Shown here: positions 1 to 10,000 of the stretch, piece after piece
How positions within the stretch are numbered: position 1 is the stretch's first letter
Layout of the letters: each line of letters starts with the position of its first letter
Source: Picochlorum sp. 'celeri'
Taxonomy: Eukaryota; Chlorophyta; Trebouxiophyceae
Assembly: GCA_010909725.1 (NCBI GenBank)
Contig: JAACMV010000018.1
Coordinates: forward strand, 868,001 to 932,000
Direction: 5' to 3'
DNA length: 64,000 nucleotides
Translations under genes and position numbers: made by a program
Notes under the pieces: generated by a model
The model's database searches: none
Seen by the model: only the letters and a program-made list of their open reading frames with translations
What the model was told of the DNA's origin: nothing

Positions 1-256
1 CTCTATCGTTCACGATCTCAACAACGGCAGAACGAACACACACCATTTTTAATCGTTTCACGCCATTCCGAGCGGCAATTAACATAGGATCTAGCTCTCC
101 CTTTGCTGATATCCTAAAGATGGATACAGAAGAGCCATCTGCATTCAGGACACCGGAGGAGTGCGTCCAGTGTCCCCAACCCCTACCGTACTCTTGAACA
201 ATCTGGAACGGCAGAGCGCTCGAAGAACCAACCAATGCTGATAATTTCGCAAACAT
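1..256 (-). CDS. SCYL1: SCYL1-like pseudokinase, first exon (partial)
   Basis: The minus strand opens with an ATG at 256 and reads 71 codons to 44, where a GTGTGT splice donor follows; the gene continues off the left edge. The start (MFAKLSALVG) is followed by LPFQIVQEY, GWGHWTH, GSSVSIFRI and AARNGVKRLK. As remembered, plant SCY1-like N-terminal kinase-like proteins have the same order of short motifs (WGSWTH, GSPVSIF, AAGRNGVKRL). In that family the kinase fold lacks catalytic residues and the protein works as a scaffold in COPI/Golgi traffic. Only the N-lobe start is visible, so the pseudokinase state and HEAT repeats are inferred from the family. The donor was placed because conservation stops at codon 71 and the reading frame afterwards (VCVRSAVVEI) no longer resembles the family. 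Confidence 0.75.
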   Translation of the reverse strand, partial: MFAKLSALVGSSSALPFQIVQEYGRGWGHWTHSSGVLNADGSSVSIFRISAKGELDPMLIAARNGVKRLKMVCVRSAVVEIVNDR

Positions 257-393
257 AATGTGTCAAGTATTCAGCTAACGCATACAATGGCGCTCATGGC
301 AGTATGGTTACCAACACTGAAAGTCGGTACGTTTAGCAACGCTCACAGGCGTATCTATTCGCCTTTGTGAGTCTCTGTAATGAAATATTGATG

Positions 394-462
394 TATCAAA
401 ATATGAGAGCGTCAGGATGTGTTGAATGGGATGGGCGTGGCATCAGAGTTTGGTGCAGGATC
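394..462 (-). pseudogene. 3'-end remnant of acid phosphatase, copy 1
   Basis: The minus-strand sequence matches the last ~17 codons and start of the 3' UTR of the purple acid phosphatase that lies intact at 4459-6377 (DPAPNSDA followed by a TGA stop). Similarity ends abruptly at GGATC (458-462); beyond it the sequence is unrelated. It is a duplication scar, not a gene. Confidence 0.8.
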
Positions 463-941
463 AAATAATGACGCCATGTCCAGGGTTCTGTTGTGTTGGT
501 GTTGCAGACCTTGCAATCTTTAGCGAGGGAATGGGCTGGCAGAGAAGACCATGTTGGCAACTCTCCAGCAGTAGCAGTCTCGATGGTTGAGTAGATCAAT
601 AGAATCATCAAATCTCAAGAGCTCCGGAAATGCAGAGTTATGAAAGCAGCGACAAGGAGGTTGTAGGCCTTCATGTGGGTAAGGCAGTCTGTTTTTAAGC
701 AGTTGTCCACGGAAGCAGTCAATTCATGTCCCTGGAAAGAAGGCAGAGGAACAGGATAGATTTGAGACGTACACATTCTTTGGTGGTCAGTGGAGATTTG
801 ATAGTGGTCAGGAAAGGTACACAAGTGTCATGAAAGCTTGCGATTTCGTTTCAGACATGGGTGCCCGCCCAACCGCAAAAAGCCACTGATGTTGGTGCCC
901 TCACGGACTCGTACCGATTCATGAATCAGAGATGATCGAGT

Positions 942-961
942 GCTTCAGGTGCACCTGAAGC
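942..961. promoter_or_regulatory. 20-bp perfect palindrome, unit A
   Basis: GCTTCAGGTGCACCTGAAGC reads the same on both strands and lies ~490 bp upstream of the first ubiquitin-like gene. The same palindrome is kept at 2966-2985 in unit B, where it is followed by a second palindrome (2985-2999) that unit A lacks. A dimeric factor site is possible but unproven. Confidence 0.4.
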
Positions 962-1171
962 TGGTGGGTTAGAGAATGTGTTTCTCATAGCACTCTTTGG
1001 TTTACGAAGAAGCAATGGATGCAGCAATACTCCAGGCGACAGAGAGAGCAGTAGAGAGAACGCCATAGCTATAGCATTGAGAACATTCAAATTTGAAGAG
1101 CAAACGTATGGTGATGGCTGTCCAAGACACCACCTATGAAGGGTGTTGCACCATGTATGAATGGTCGATTT

Positions 1172-1208
1172 GACCGTACGGTCATGACCGTCCACCGGCC
1201 GGTGGACG
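1172..1208. promoter_or_regulatory. Chain of overlapping palindromes upstream of UBL gene A
   Basis: Three perfect palindromes overlap: GACCGTACGGTC (1172-1183), ACGGTCATGACCGT (1178-1191) and CGTCCACCGGCCGGTGGACG (1189-1208). Unit B (3208-3232) keeps the first two but the third is collapsed to a short ACTAGT core. They lie 245-280 bp upstream of the ATG. Function is unknown; they are candidates for factor binding or for a replication-slippage hotspot. Confidence 0.4.
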
Positions 1209-1452
1209 TTCAACATTTTGACCTCCATTTGACTTCCATGAACTTGGATGTATCCAATAATCCAATAATCTCAGTGCGTGTATTGAAAAAGTATTATCAA
1301 TATTACCGGGTAAATGAAATAGTGTGCCTGAAATACGGAAATAAGTAGCCTTTTACATTTGAAACTGAGAGACGTCGACTTTCAGTGACAACGTCCAGAC
1401 TGCCGCGTTTCAATCATCCGTGTGGAAAAATAGTAGTCTGAAAACTCACAAA

Positions 1453-2178
1453 ATGGCAAGAAATTCCAGGGATCTGGCGATACTGCTGTTGGAAGGAGGA
1501 TGTTCTCGACTTTTTTTGCCTCCAGCGACAGGTGAGGAACTCTACACGTTTCTGGAAATGTGCCGCGAGAACAAAGCATCTCGCCAGCACGTGAGTCCGT
1601 CCAGTAAATTGGACACCTTGTGGCACTGGATGCTGCTCAACACGGATGTGTCGACTTGCGTGCACGAAGCTTTGGGGGGGATTGTACCACATAGCACATC
1701 CACAGAGTCAGATTCCTTGGAGAAGAAGAACAAAAGAAGGCGACTTTCCATGAAACTGATGACTTCCATGGGGTATTCACCTAATCCAGAGCTCTGGGAC
1801 GATGACTCCCCAGGAGAAGAGCAAAAAGGAAATAATGGCGACTCTTGCCACGAGGGTGATTTGTCCAATGGTCACAGATCCAGACGTCGGGGCTCTTCTA
1901 TCCAGAGCCACATCTCCTTGTCGGCAAGAAAGAAGGAAAAAACATTTCGAGTCAATGTGCGGACCCTGACAGGAAAATACATCATAGTGGACGGCTTGAC
2001 CGCTTCTACCACTGTGGAGAGACTCGTATCTGCAGTGGAAGACAGCGAAGGGATTCCACAAGACAAGCAGGTTCTAGCTTATGAAGGAAGGCGATTATGT
2101 CGTTACAGGACTCTTGAGGAGTCTGATGTCGTTCATGATGCAACAATTGATCTCTTTGTGGAGCAGAGCGGCTGTTAG
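1453..2178 (+). CDS. Ubiquitin-like-domain protein, copy A (diverged)
   Basis: Single-exon gene of 241 residues, starting at the first ATG in frame (MARNSRDLAI). Residues ~40-90 carry KLDTLWHWMLLNTDVSTC followed by GGIVPH. From memory this resembles an N-terminal domain in protist and algal proteins with the pattern D-xx-WH-xxx-L-x-T...C...G-x-x-x-H, sometimes joined to ubiquitin; I could not check this. A basic stretch (KKNKRRRLS, ~105-112) and acidic linker follow. The last ~76 residues align with ubiquitin (RTLTGK, EGIPQDKQV). The surface is altered: the residue matching Ile44 is Ala (VLAYEG), Val70 is Phe, Arg72 is Glu, and the end is SGC instead of RGG. Ordinary conjugation is therefore unlikely. 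Copy B lies 2 kb downstream. Confidence 0.85.
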   Translation: MARNSRDLAILLLEGGCSRLFLPPATGEELYTFLEMCRENKASRQHVSPSSKLDTLWHWMLLNTDVSTCVHEALGGIVPHSTSTESDSLEKKNKRRRLSMKLMTSMGYSPNPELWDDDSPGEEQKGNNGDSCHEGDLSNGHRSRRRGSSIQSHISLSARKKEKTFRVNVRTLTGKYIIVDGLTASTTVERLVSAVEDSEGIPQDKQVLAYEGRRLCRYRTLEESDVVHDATIDLFVEQSGC

Positions 2179-2408
2179 ATGTTGTTTAAGCAGGTACTCG
2201 TACTAAACTCAGTTCCTTGTATGATGAGGAACCGATAAAAGAACAAACCATTTTCATATGTACGAATTAACATCTCCTTGCATTTGAGATTAAATTGCAT
2301 TCTATTGTTGCCTTGCTTGTATTACATTTAAAATGAAAACTTTTGCATTGGAGAGGACCACTAATATGCTCCCAGTCATCATGCTGGGTGTAGTAAAATA
2401 TACAGGTA

Positions 2409-2477
2409 TATCAAAATATACGAGCGTCAGGATGTGTTGAATGGGGTGGGCTTTGCATCAGAGTTTGGTGCTGGATC
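2409..2477 (-). pseudogene. 3'-end remnant of acid phosphatase, copy 2
   Basis: Second scar of the phosphatase 3' end (minus strand, codons for DPAPNSDAKPTP then a TGA stop). It is closer to the intact gene than the copy at 394-462. Similarity stops at GGATC exactly as in copy 1, so both copies share one duplication breakpoint. Confidence 0.8.
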
Positions 2478-3482
2478 TAATAATGACGCCATGTCCAGAG
2501 TTCTATTGTTTTGGTGTTGTGTTGCAGAGCTTGCAATCTTTAGGGAGGGAATGGGCTGGCAGAGAAGACCATGTTGGCAACTCTCCAGCAGTAGCAGTCT
2601 CGATGGTTGAGTAGATCAATAGAATCATCAAATCTCAAGAGCTCCGGAAATGCAGAGTTATGAAAGCAGCGACAAGGAGGTTGTAGGCCTTCATGTGGGT
2701 AAGGCAGTCTGTTTTTAAGCAGTTGTCCACGGAAGCAGTCAATTCATGTCCATGGAAAGAAGACGGAGGAACAGGATAGATTTGAGACGTAGACACTCTT
2801 AGGTGTTCAGTGGAGATTTGATAGTGGTCAGGAAAGGTACACAAGTGTCATGAAAGCTTGCGATTTCGTTTCAGACATGGGTGCCCGCCCAACCGCAAAA
2901 AGCCACTGATGTTGGTGCCCTCACGGACTCGTACCGATTCATGAATGGATCAGAGATGGTCGAGTGCTTCAGGTGCACCTGAAGCTGGTGGCCCACCAGT
3001 GGTGGGTTAGAGAATGTGTTTTTATAGCACTCTTTGGTTTACGAAGAAGCAATGGATGCAGCAATACTCCAGGCGACAGAGAGAGCAGTAGAGAGAACGC
3101 CATAGCTATAGCATTGAGAACATTCAAATTTGAAGAGCAAACGTATGGTGATGGCTGTCCAAGAACACGATATGAAGGGTGTTGCACCATGTATGAATGG
3201 TCGATTTGACCGTACGGTCATGACCGTACTAGTGGACGTTCAACATTTTGACCTCCATTTGACTTCCATGAACTTGGATGTATCCAATAACCCAATAATC
3301 CCAGTGCGTGTATTGAAAAAGTATTATCAATATTACCGGGTAAATGAAATAGTGTGCCTGAAATACGGAAATAAGTAGCCTTTTACATTTGAAACTGAGA
3401 GACGTCGACTTTCAGTGACAACGTCCAGACTGCCGCGTTTCAATCATCCGTGTGGAAAAATAGTAGTCTGAAAACTCACAAA
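2478..3482. other. Non-coding upstream part of repeat unit B
   Basis: No gene seen. It is the counterpart of 463-1452, with palindromes at 2966-2999 and 3208-3232. Confidence 0.6.
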
Positions 3483-4208
3483 ATGGCAAGAAATTCCAGG
3501 GATCTGGCGATACTGCTGTTGGAAGGAGGATGTTCTCGACTTTTTTTGCCTCCAGCGACAGGTGAGGAACTCTACACGTTTCTGGAAATGTGCCGCGAGA
3601 ACAAAGCATCTCGTCAGCACATAAGTCCGTCCAGTAAATTGGACACCTTGTGGCACTGGATGCTGCTCAACACGGATGTGTCGACTTGCGTGCACGAAGC
3701 TTTGGGGGGGATTGTACCACATAGCACATCCACAGAGTCAGATTCCTTGGAGAAGAAGAACAAAAGAAGGCGACTTTCCATGAAACTGATGACTTCCATG
3801 GGGTATTCACCTAATCCAGAGCTCTGGGACGATGACTCCCCAGGAGAAGAGCAAAAAGGAAATACTGGCGACTCTTGCTACGAGGGTGATTTGTCCAATG
3901 GTCACAGATCCAGACGTTGGGGCTCTTCTATCCAGAGCCACATCTCCTTGTCGGCAAGAAAGAAGGAAAAAACATTTCGAGTCAATGTGCGGACCCTGAC
4001 AGGAAAATACATCATAGTGGACGGCTTGACCGCCTCTGCCACTGTGGAGAGACTCAAGTCTGCTGTGGAGGACAGCGAAGGGATTCCACAAGACAAGCAG
4101 GTTCTAATATATAAAGGAAGAAACTTGAGTCATGATATGACTCTTGAGAAGTGTGATATCGCTCCTGATGCAACAATTGATCTCATTTTAAGGCAGAAAG
4201 GCTGTTAG
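3483..4208 (+). CDS. Ubiquitin-like-domain protein, copy B
   Basis: Tandem paralogue of the gene at 1453-2178, also 241 residues and single exon. The first 184 residues differ from copy A at only four places that I can find (Val/Ile, Asn/Thr, His/Tyr, Arg/Trp), while the last 57 differ at 18. Here the ubiquitin-like domain keeps more canonical features: Ile at the Ile44 position (VLIYKG), Ile for Val70, Leu71 and Arg72 (LILRQKGC), and Lys for Arg74. It still ends in Gly-Cys instead of Gly-Gly. A free C-terminal Cys could be lipidated or disulfide-linked, or the protein may never be conjugated. This copy probably reflects the ancestral form better. Confidence 0.87.
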   Translation: MARNSRDLAILLLEGGCSRLFLPPATGEELYTFLEMCRENKASRQHISPSSKLDTLWHWMLLNTDVSTCVHEALGGIVPHSTSTESDSLEKKNKRRRLSMKLMTSMGYSPNPELWDDDSPGEEQKGNTGDSCYEGDLSNGHRSRRWGSSIQSHISLSARKKEKTFRVNVRTLTGKYIIVDGLTASATVERLKSAVEDSEGIPQDKQVLIYKGRNLSHDMTLEKCDIAPDATIDLILRQKGC

Positions 4209-4458
4209 ATGTTGTTTAAGCAGGCACTCATACTAAACTCATACTAAACTTGGTTCCTTGTATGCGATGAAAGAACAAACCATTTTCATATGTACGAATT
4301 AACATCTCCTTGCATTTGAGATTAAATTGCATTCTATTGTTGCCTTGCTTGTATTACATTTAAAATGAAAACTTTTGCATTGGAGAGGACCACTAATATG
4401 CTCCCAGTCATCATGCTGGGTGTAGTAAAATATACAGGTATATCAAAATATACGAGCG

Positions 4459-6377
4459 TCAGGGTGCGTTCAATGGGGTGGGCTTTGCATCAGAATTTGG
4501 TGCAGGATCCACTCCCATAACAACCTTGTCATTGCAGCCATTCTGAGGATTCTTTGCAAACATGACACGATCAGCATATGCCGTGGTGCCAGAGTCCTGC
4601 AACCAATTGATCTTCCACTCAGCATATGTTGCATTCACTATATCAAGCATACCAAATGCGTATCCTTGCGCCCTGAAATCAGACCATGGTGCTTGAGTCT
4701 CAAAGCAGAAGGGTGTTTCTGTGTTCAGGAAGGGTTCTGGCTCGTAGTTTGGTTGGTATTCTGCGGGTTCCCAATAGCTGATGTTGGAACAGAATTTGGC
4801 GGGTTTTGGATTGTCAGGACGCAGAATATCAACATATTCAATATCGAGATCCACCCCACCTCCACCAATCGTTGCGTACACTGGTCCACAGCTGTTTGGC
4901 TTGAAATTGAACACGGGTGGTGAACGGTCATAGCCATGCGCATGTCCATGGAATACAAAATCAACCTGATACTCGAAGAACAATGGCTCAAAGTACTTTT
5001 GCATTAACTGAACCTCCTTGTAATGCTCCACAAACGTACTATAGTATGGGGCGTGGAACATGACGATAATCCAGTGTGTTGTTTCTCTGTCCAGTGATGT
5101 CATATCTTTGACAAACCATTTGTACATCTCACTTCCATTACCATATGGTACATACGTGTTTAAACCTACAATATGCAAAGGACCGATATCGACGCTGAAA
5201 TACGTGTTGTTGGTGACGACGCTGTTTGAGACCTCTGGGGGGACAAACGCAGTCTGGCCTGGGAACAAGGATTGGTCCCAGTACAGTGGTGCATTGTTCG
5301 CTGCCACGTTCACGATATCAACATCCCTTGGCATTGGAAACCTGGAGTTGAATGATAAGTTCGTCAGATTGTTCCTCAATGTGAGGGATTCGAGTTCATG
5401 ATTTCCGGAAACAGCGAGCAAAGGGATTTTAGAGAAGAGGGGTTGTAAAAAGCGCCCATATGAATCCCAGTATGGTTGATACGAAGTAAATACATTCGCC
5501 TCCTTCTTGTACGCTCCTTTTTTCGCAGTACCATTTCCCAGGAATTTGTCCGCGTAGCAGAAATCACCGGCAATGAGAACCATATCTGGGTCGTAGTCCC
5601 TCAATGCATCACGCAGCTGGGTTGTATTGTACGTCATACTAGTGTCTGCCCACACCCCGACGCTGATTGGGTACTGATTTCTGGGTACCTTCATCTCCAA
5701 AATATCACTCCATCCATGTAAAAGGCTTCCAACTTTATAGTGATACCTCTGGCCAGGGATAAGGCCATCCACAACCACATGATGCAGTATAGGGCTTTGA
5801 TACACGCTGGGTTCTCCATCAATGGCGCCTGACAGGATATCGTACTCATAGCTGTACACCGTCCTTGCAGAGACGGACTTTTTCACATCCATCCGTGTTG
5901 CTTTATCGCCTCCATACACGATCGTGTCCAGGCCATACTTGGACGTGCCATACATGACCATGCTGGACACCATGGTGGGATCATATGCCATTGGGGCATT
6001 TCCCACAGGCCCCACCCGCCCTTCTCCAGTTGCCCACGAGATCAGCACTGAGGATTCAGACCACACAGTCACATGGATTTGATCGGGTGAGAATTCAGCT
6101 CCAACGTGTGGGAATTCGCTCAGCGGTATCCTCTCGTTTTGGGCAGCCTCCTCCTCTGACACAAAAATGCTGCATATCCAATCATGGTCACTCTCATGTC
6201 CACACGGGATCTACATAGATGGATGACGTACGTTCCGTTTAAAGGTGCATCGCCAACAGGATATTCAACAAGTAACAAGTCACGTGAAGCCGCGTGACGT
6301 GCAGCCTCCAAACGACCACAGAACAGCAACAGGTGCAGGAAGCACCCAGTCAGAAAACGCAGCAGGGTTTGATCCAT
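4459..6377 (-). CDS. PAP: Purple acid phosphatase, secreted
   Basis: Metallophosphoesterase of the plant-type purple acid phosphatase family, hydrolysing phosphate esters outside the cell or in the vacuole. Exons are 6377-6232 and 6169-4459 (618 residues) with a 62-nt GTACGT...CAG intron; the junction restores LNGTIFVSEEE. The N-terminus is a signal peptide (MDQTLLRFLTGCFLHLLLFC). A fibronectin-like N-domain (VTVWSESSVLISWATG) precedes the catalytic motifs in family order: VGVWADTS (Asp), GDFCYAD, SGNHELE, MFHAPYY and GHAHGYDRS. Many NxT/S sites fit a glycoprotein. The upstream in-frame GTG at 6401 was rejected in favour of ATG 6377. Its last codons are duplicated twice in the neighbouring tandem array, whose genes it faces tail to tail. 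Confidence 0.93.
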
Positions 6378-7078
6378 TGATCGACTGATTATCGAGTACA
6401 CAGACGCTAATTCAAATGAATCCCTCGATAATCATTGTTCTTGCGTGTAAAAGAACAATTCAATGTCGGTTTATTCACCTGAAGTGTACAGGTTCGAGAT
6501 TCCATCTGGGCGATGGAAAGATTCCTTACCAAACCCGAGTGGCGCCAGAACTGATGCGTCGGTTGTTGGTGCCAGGGCGCCTTTTCCGAAGAAAGGCCTT
6601 CCGTGTTGACATGCGGGTACAGCATTCTGTTCGACTTTGCCAATCTACAAAAGAATTGTATCGGCATACATATATCAGCGTACCCAAGGTTTTTATGGGA
6701 AATAATCATGCAGAGACATGCACATCCTGAGCCATCAGGTTGAAGATTCATGCTGCTGTAGGAGGACAATCCATGCAACGTCCGCCCACCTCTGCACGGC
6801 TCTGACTGTTTCTCCCCAGAAAAATTCCCTCACTATACCAAGCAAAGCATAGATGCACAAGCAATTGATTGCTCTGGCCACGACAGCCATCTGCAGATGG
6901 ATTGATCCAGGGATCATGGCTATGGAAACCGTCAGATAATACCAACCTCGCCAGAGCAGGTTGCATTTGTAATAACAAAATATAAAATGATTTGAGCAAC
7001 TACATGCAATTAAACCAATTGCCTGCCAACGAGGCCCAGTAACGAGGCTCTTGGTGAGGGGTTCCAGTACAATTGAAC
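6378..7078. other. Intergenic, no gene seen
   Basis: About 700 bp between the divergent phosphatase and lipase genes. Open frames on both strands are short, begin mostly with non-ATG codons and resemble nothing I know. It presumably holds both promoters. Confidence 0.5.
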
Positions 7079-10000
7079 ATGCCTCAGCTGCGTTTATTCA
7101 ACAGGCGCTGGTATGCGTCCACTGATACACAGCCAGTAATAGCATTGATCATGCTGTTATTTCATATGATGCTACTGATCGCTACGGTTGTCATATGGGC
7201 GATTCTTCGCAGCTCTGACTTTTATTGCGATGTCAAGAACGAACTTCGCGCTTGTGTGATTGGGGTCTCTGTTGTTTTCATGTTATTCGTAATTGTTGAG
7301 TTTGTGATCATTATAGTGGGGCTTCGAGGCGGGCCTTTTCACGAGAGAAAGCGCAGGCTTGTCCCACTTGGGTTGTATGTTCAAACTGGCCTGATTCTGT
7401 GCCATTTGGGGTTTACAGTCTTTGGTACATATCTGGCATTCAATCCATCAGTTGCCGAGTTATGCTGGCGATCGAATCCATGTTACGTGGCGAATGGAGA
7501 TGTGCCATCTTTCTGTGTTCCCGAGCAATACAACCTGGTTGGAAGTGTCGTTCTAGATGCGGATTGCTCATGGATCACGTCACACTACAATGAAGTGTCT
7601 CGGTGCTTGGATAACTGGTTCAAGTTAGGGAATGATTGGTTGAACGACGCATACAACAGCTCTTTAGGCCCACCTTTCTTCGAGAAAAGTACCCCTTCAA
7701 AATGTGGGCTGTCTCTGACACTGATACCTGTGTACAATGTTTCCTACCTTGGAGATGCTGGGGCCTCAGTTGGGGGCATACCTGAAGCAGCAGGATATCT
7801 TTTGGATAATATTATGCTGGAGAGTTTGAAAGTTATTGGGTTAGTGAGTGACTCTTATCCATGGGTGACTTCACAGAATTATGACTCAATCACACGTCCT
7901 GCACGCCTTGTACCATGGGCGGATTGTTCTGCATTGGATGCGTGTGAGAAAGCTCTACTGAATTCTTGCGGTGAGTGGAACATTATCCAAGGTTTACCAA
8001 ACGGGACTGATGAAAAGGGATTATTCAGGGCCTGTGTCTATATTTCATGGGCAAGCTTGGTTTTCACACTAGCACTTATGATCTTGGTCTTTAATGCAAA
8101 TCCTGATTACTCGTCTTCAGAAAGTTGGATGAAATCACTGGAGCGTGTCGGTAAATTGTTTGGGTTTCGTGATGCACTTGTCAATTCTATCACAGAAGAA
8201 GGATTCTCGGCGTCAGAGGAATTTGGTGTGCTGCTTGCACAATTATTCGGAGGCATTGACATGGACTTGACCGATAAAATTCTAGGATTATATCTGGCTG
8301 GTGAGAGAACCTTTTGGAGGAGACTGAAGCATGCACACTCCATGTTGGCGATGCATGGTCATTCTCAGATGCCTTGCAAGAAGGGGTTTTGGAGGGCTGT
8401 GTGTCTTGGAGTCGGTATTGACGGGGATCTTTCTCCTGATCAAGGGCCTGTGAGTATCTCAGATGTTCAGAGGAGTAATCTCTCGTCAATGGCGATGGCT
8501 GAGGATGGTGTATATTCACCGGAGAGTTCACAACAGCCAATGGCAATTAGTCACAGCATTATTCGACTGGAAACGCCCATTTCACTCCATGAAGGCGGGA
8601 AAAGCTTCGATGAGCGTGAATCATACACCCGTCAATCCATAAATAGCGTTGGTAATGTCGTAGGGGACAGTAAGGTTGTGAAAATCATGGTTCCTGTCAA
8701 CATTAATCCACTCAGACTGGAGCCTCCTATCGATTCTCAGTCAGCAGCAACTTTCTATATGGACCACTGTAGGGGTTCTGTAGAGTCAGATGTGTTACAG
8801 GAAGCATTGTATTACTCATGGTTTGCGAAAGCGGCATATGGTCTGCAAGAGCGTCGCTGGAAGGCTGCTGCATCTGGAAATGTGGTGGTGGACACAACTG
8901 ATTACTGCTTGAGTAGGCAATGTTGCTTGCCGGTGAGTACACCGTTGCAACTGAAAGAGAGATTTCGGAAAAGAAATTTTGATGCAATTATAAAGCTGAC
9001 GGGGATACCCCCTGAAGACTTTTTATATGTCTCATATGCCTCCACAAGTTTTGGATTGCTGCCTTACCTAATAATGTTGGACAGGAAAAAACGCACAGTG
9101 GTGTTGTCTGTCAGGGGCACAGTTGGATTGAATGATTTGATGACAGATCTTTTGAGCCAGCCAGTAGATATCAATGCATTTTTGCCCCAATCTATGCTCA
9201 GCAAGGCTCCAAAAAATGTTGATGGCACACCCATCAAAATGTTTGGCCACGCAGGAATCTTATCTAGTGCCAAGGCTATTTTAGATAGTTTGGAGAAACA
9301 TTGCTTGTTTTTCCAGTCAAATAAGAATAAAAATATTGAGGTGAGAAAGCTGTCTGAGCAGATAACCATGCAAAGTAAGAAGTTCAGAGAGAACTTGAAG
9401 GCATTATCAAGAAGAAATGAGGTACAATTTCCTTTGGAGCGCGCTCAGGCTGCACTATTTGAAGCATTAGAGGTACTTAAATACGATATTATAGTCACTG
9501 GACATTCATTAGGTGCAGCAGTGGCCTCAATGATCTCCATGTGCCTCAGGGAGACGTACCCCAGCCTCCACTGCTTTGCATTCAATCCTCCTGGTGGCCT
9601 GGCAAGTCCTGCTGTGTCTCAATTAACACAAGATTTCTGCACATCTGTTGTCGTAGGGTATGATGTGATATCTAGACTCAGCATTGCTAACGTTAAAAAC
9701 TTGATAGATGATGTTGCCCTATCTCTTTGCCGGTGCAATAGACCAAAACTGAAGATTGCCATGGACATTATTTTGGGACTGCGCAAAAATCCTCAAAACG
9801 CTCCGGAGACGTATTGTGCCATCGATGAGATTGATGAAGAAGCGAGGCAAGTGTTACAAGAGTACTTATCGCATGCAAAATTGCATGCTAAAGATGTAGA
9901 TGCACGAATGCTCTGCCCCATGGGCAACATTGTTTTCTTGAGGCCATACATGATGCAGGACGACACAACAGAGGAGTGGGATGCTGTCTATGCTGACCCA

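Larger units (their letters stand above)
463..1452. other. Non-coding upstream part of repeat unit A
   Basis: I see no convincing gene in this stretch. Open frames are short and begin with non-ATG codons. It is conserved in unit B simply because the whole unit was duplicated. It contains the perfect palindromes listed separately at 942-961 and 1172-1208 and presumably the promoter of the ubiquitin-like gene. Confidence 0.6.
394..2408. repeat. Tandem repeat unit A (~2.0 kb)
   Basis: This is the first of two direct tandem units. It starts with TATCAAAATA and a copy of the last ~50 coding bases of the acid phosphatase gene (to position 462), continues through ~990 bp of non-coding sequence, and then holds the first ubiquitin-like gene and its 3' flank. 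Unit B repeats the same order at 2409-4440, and a third start of the unit is the real phosphatase gene end at 4441-4509. The two units are near-identical over long stretches, with small indels and one diverged block (see findings). The sequence just left of 394 does not resemble the end of a unit, so 394 is the left edge of the array. The array most likely arose by duplication with one breakpoint inside the phosphatase 3' end. Confidence 0.9.
2409..4440. repeat. Tandem repeat unit B (~2.0 kb)
   Basis: This is the second direct copy of the unit, with the same order as unit A: phosphatase 3'-end scar (2409-2477), upstream non-coding sequence with palindromes, ubiquitin-like gene, 3' flank. It abuts the intact phosphatase gene end at 4441, which is itself the third occurrence of the unit's first 69 bases. 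It is 17 bp longer than unit A through small indels, including extra palindromic bases at 2990-3003 and changes in the 3' flank around 4225-4270. Confidence 0.9.

Noticed and set aside
615..824. 69-residue minus-strand frame repeated at 2635-2844
   Set aside because: It starts with a non-ATG codon and is conserved only because the whole 2-kb unit is duplicated. No similarity or targeting feature.
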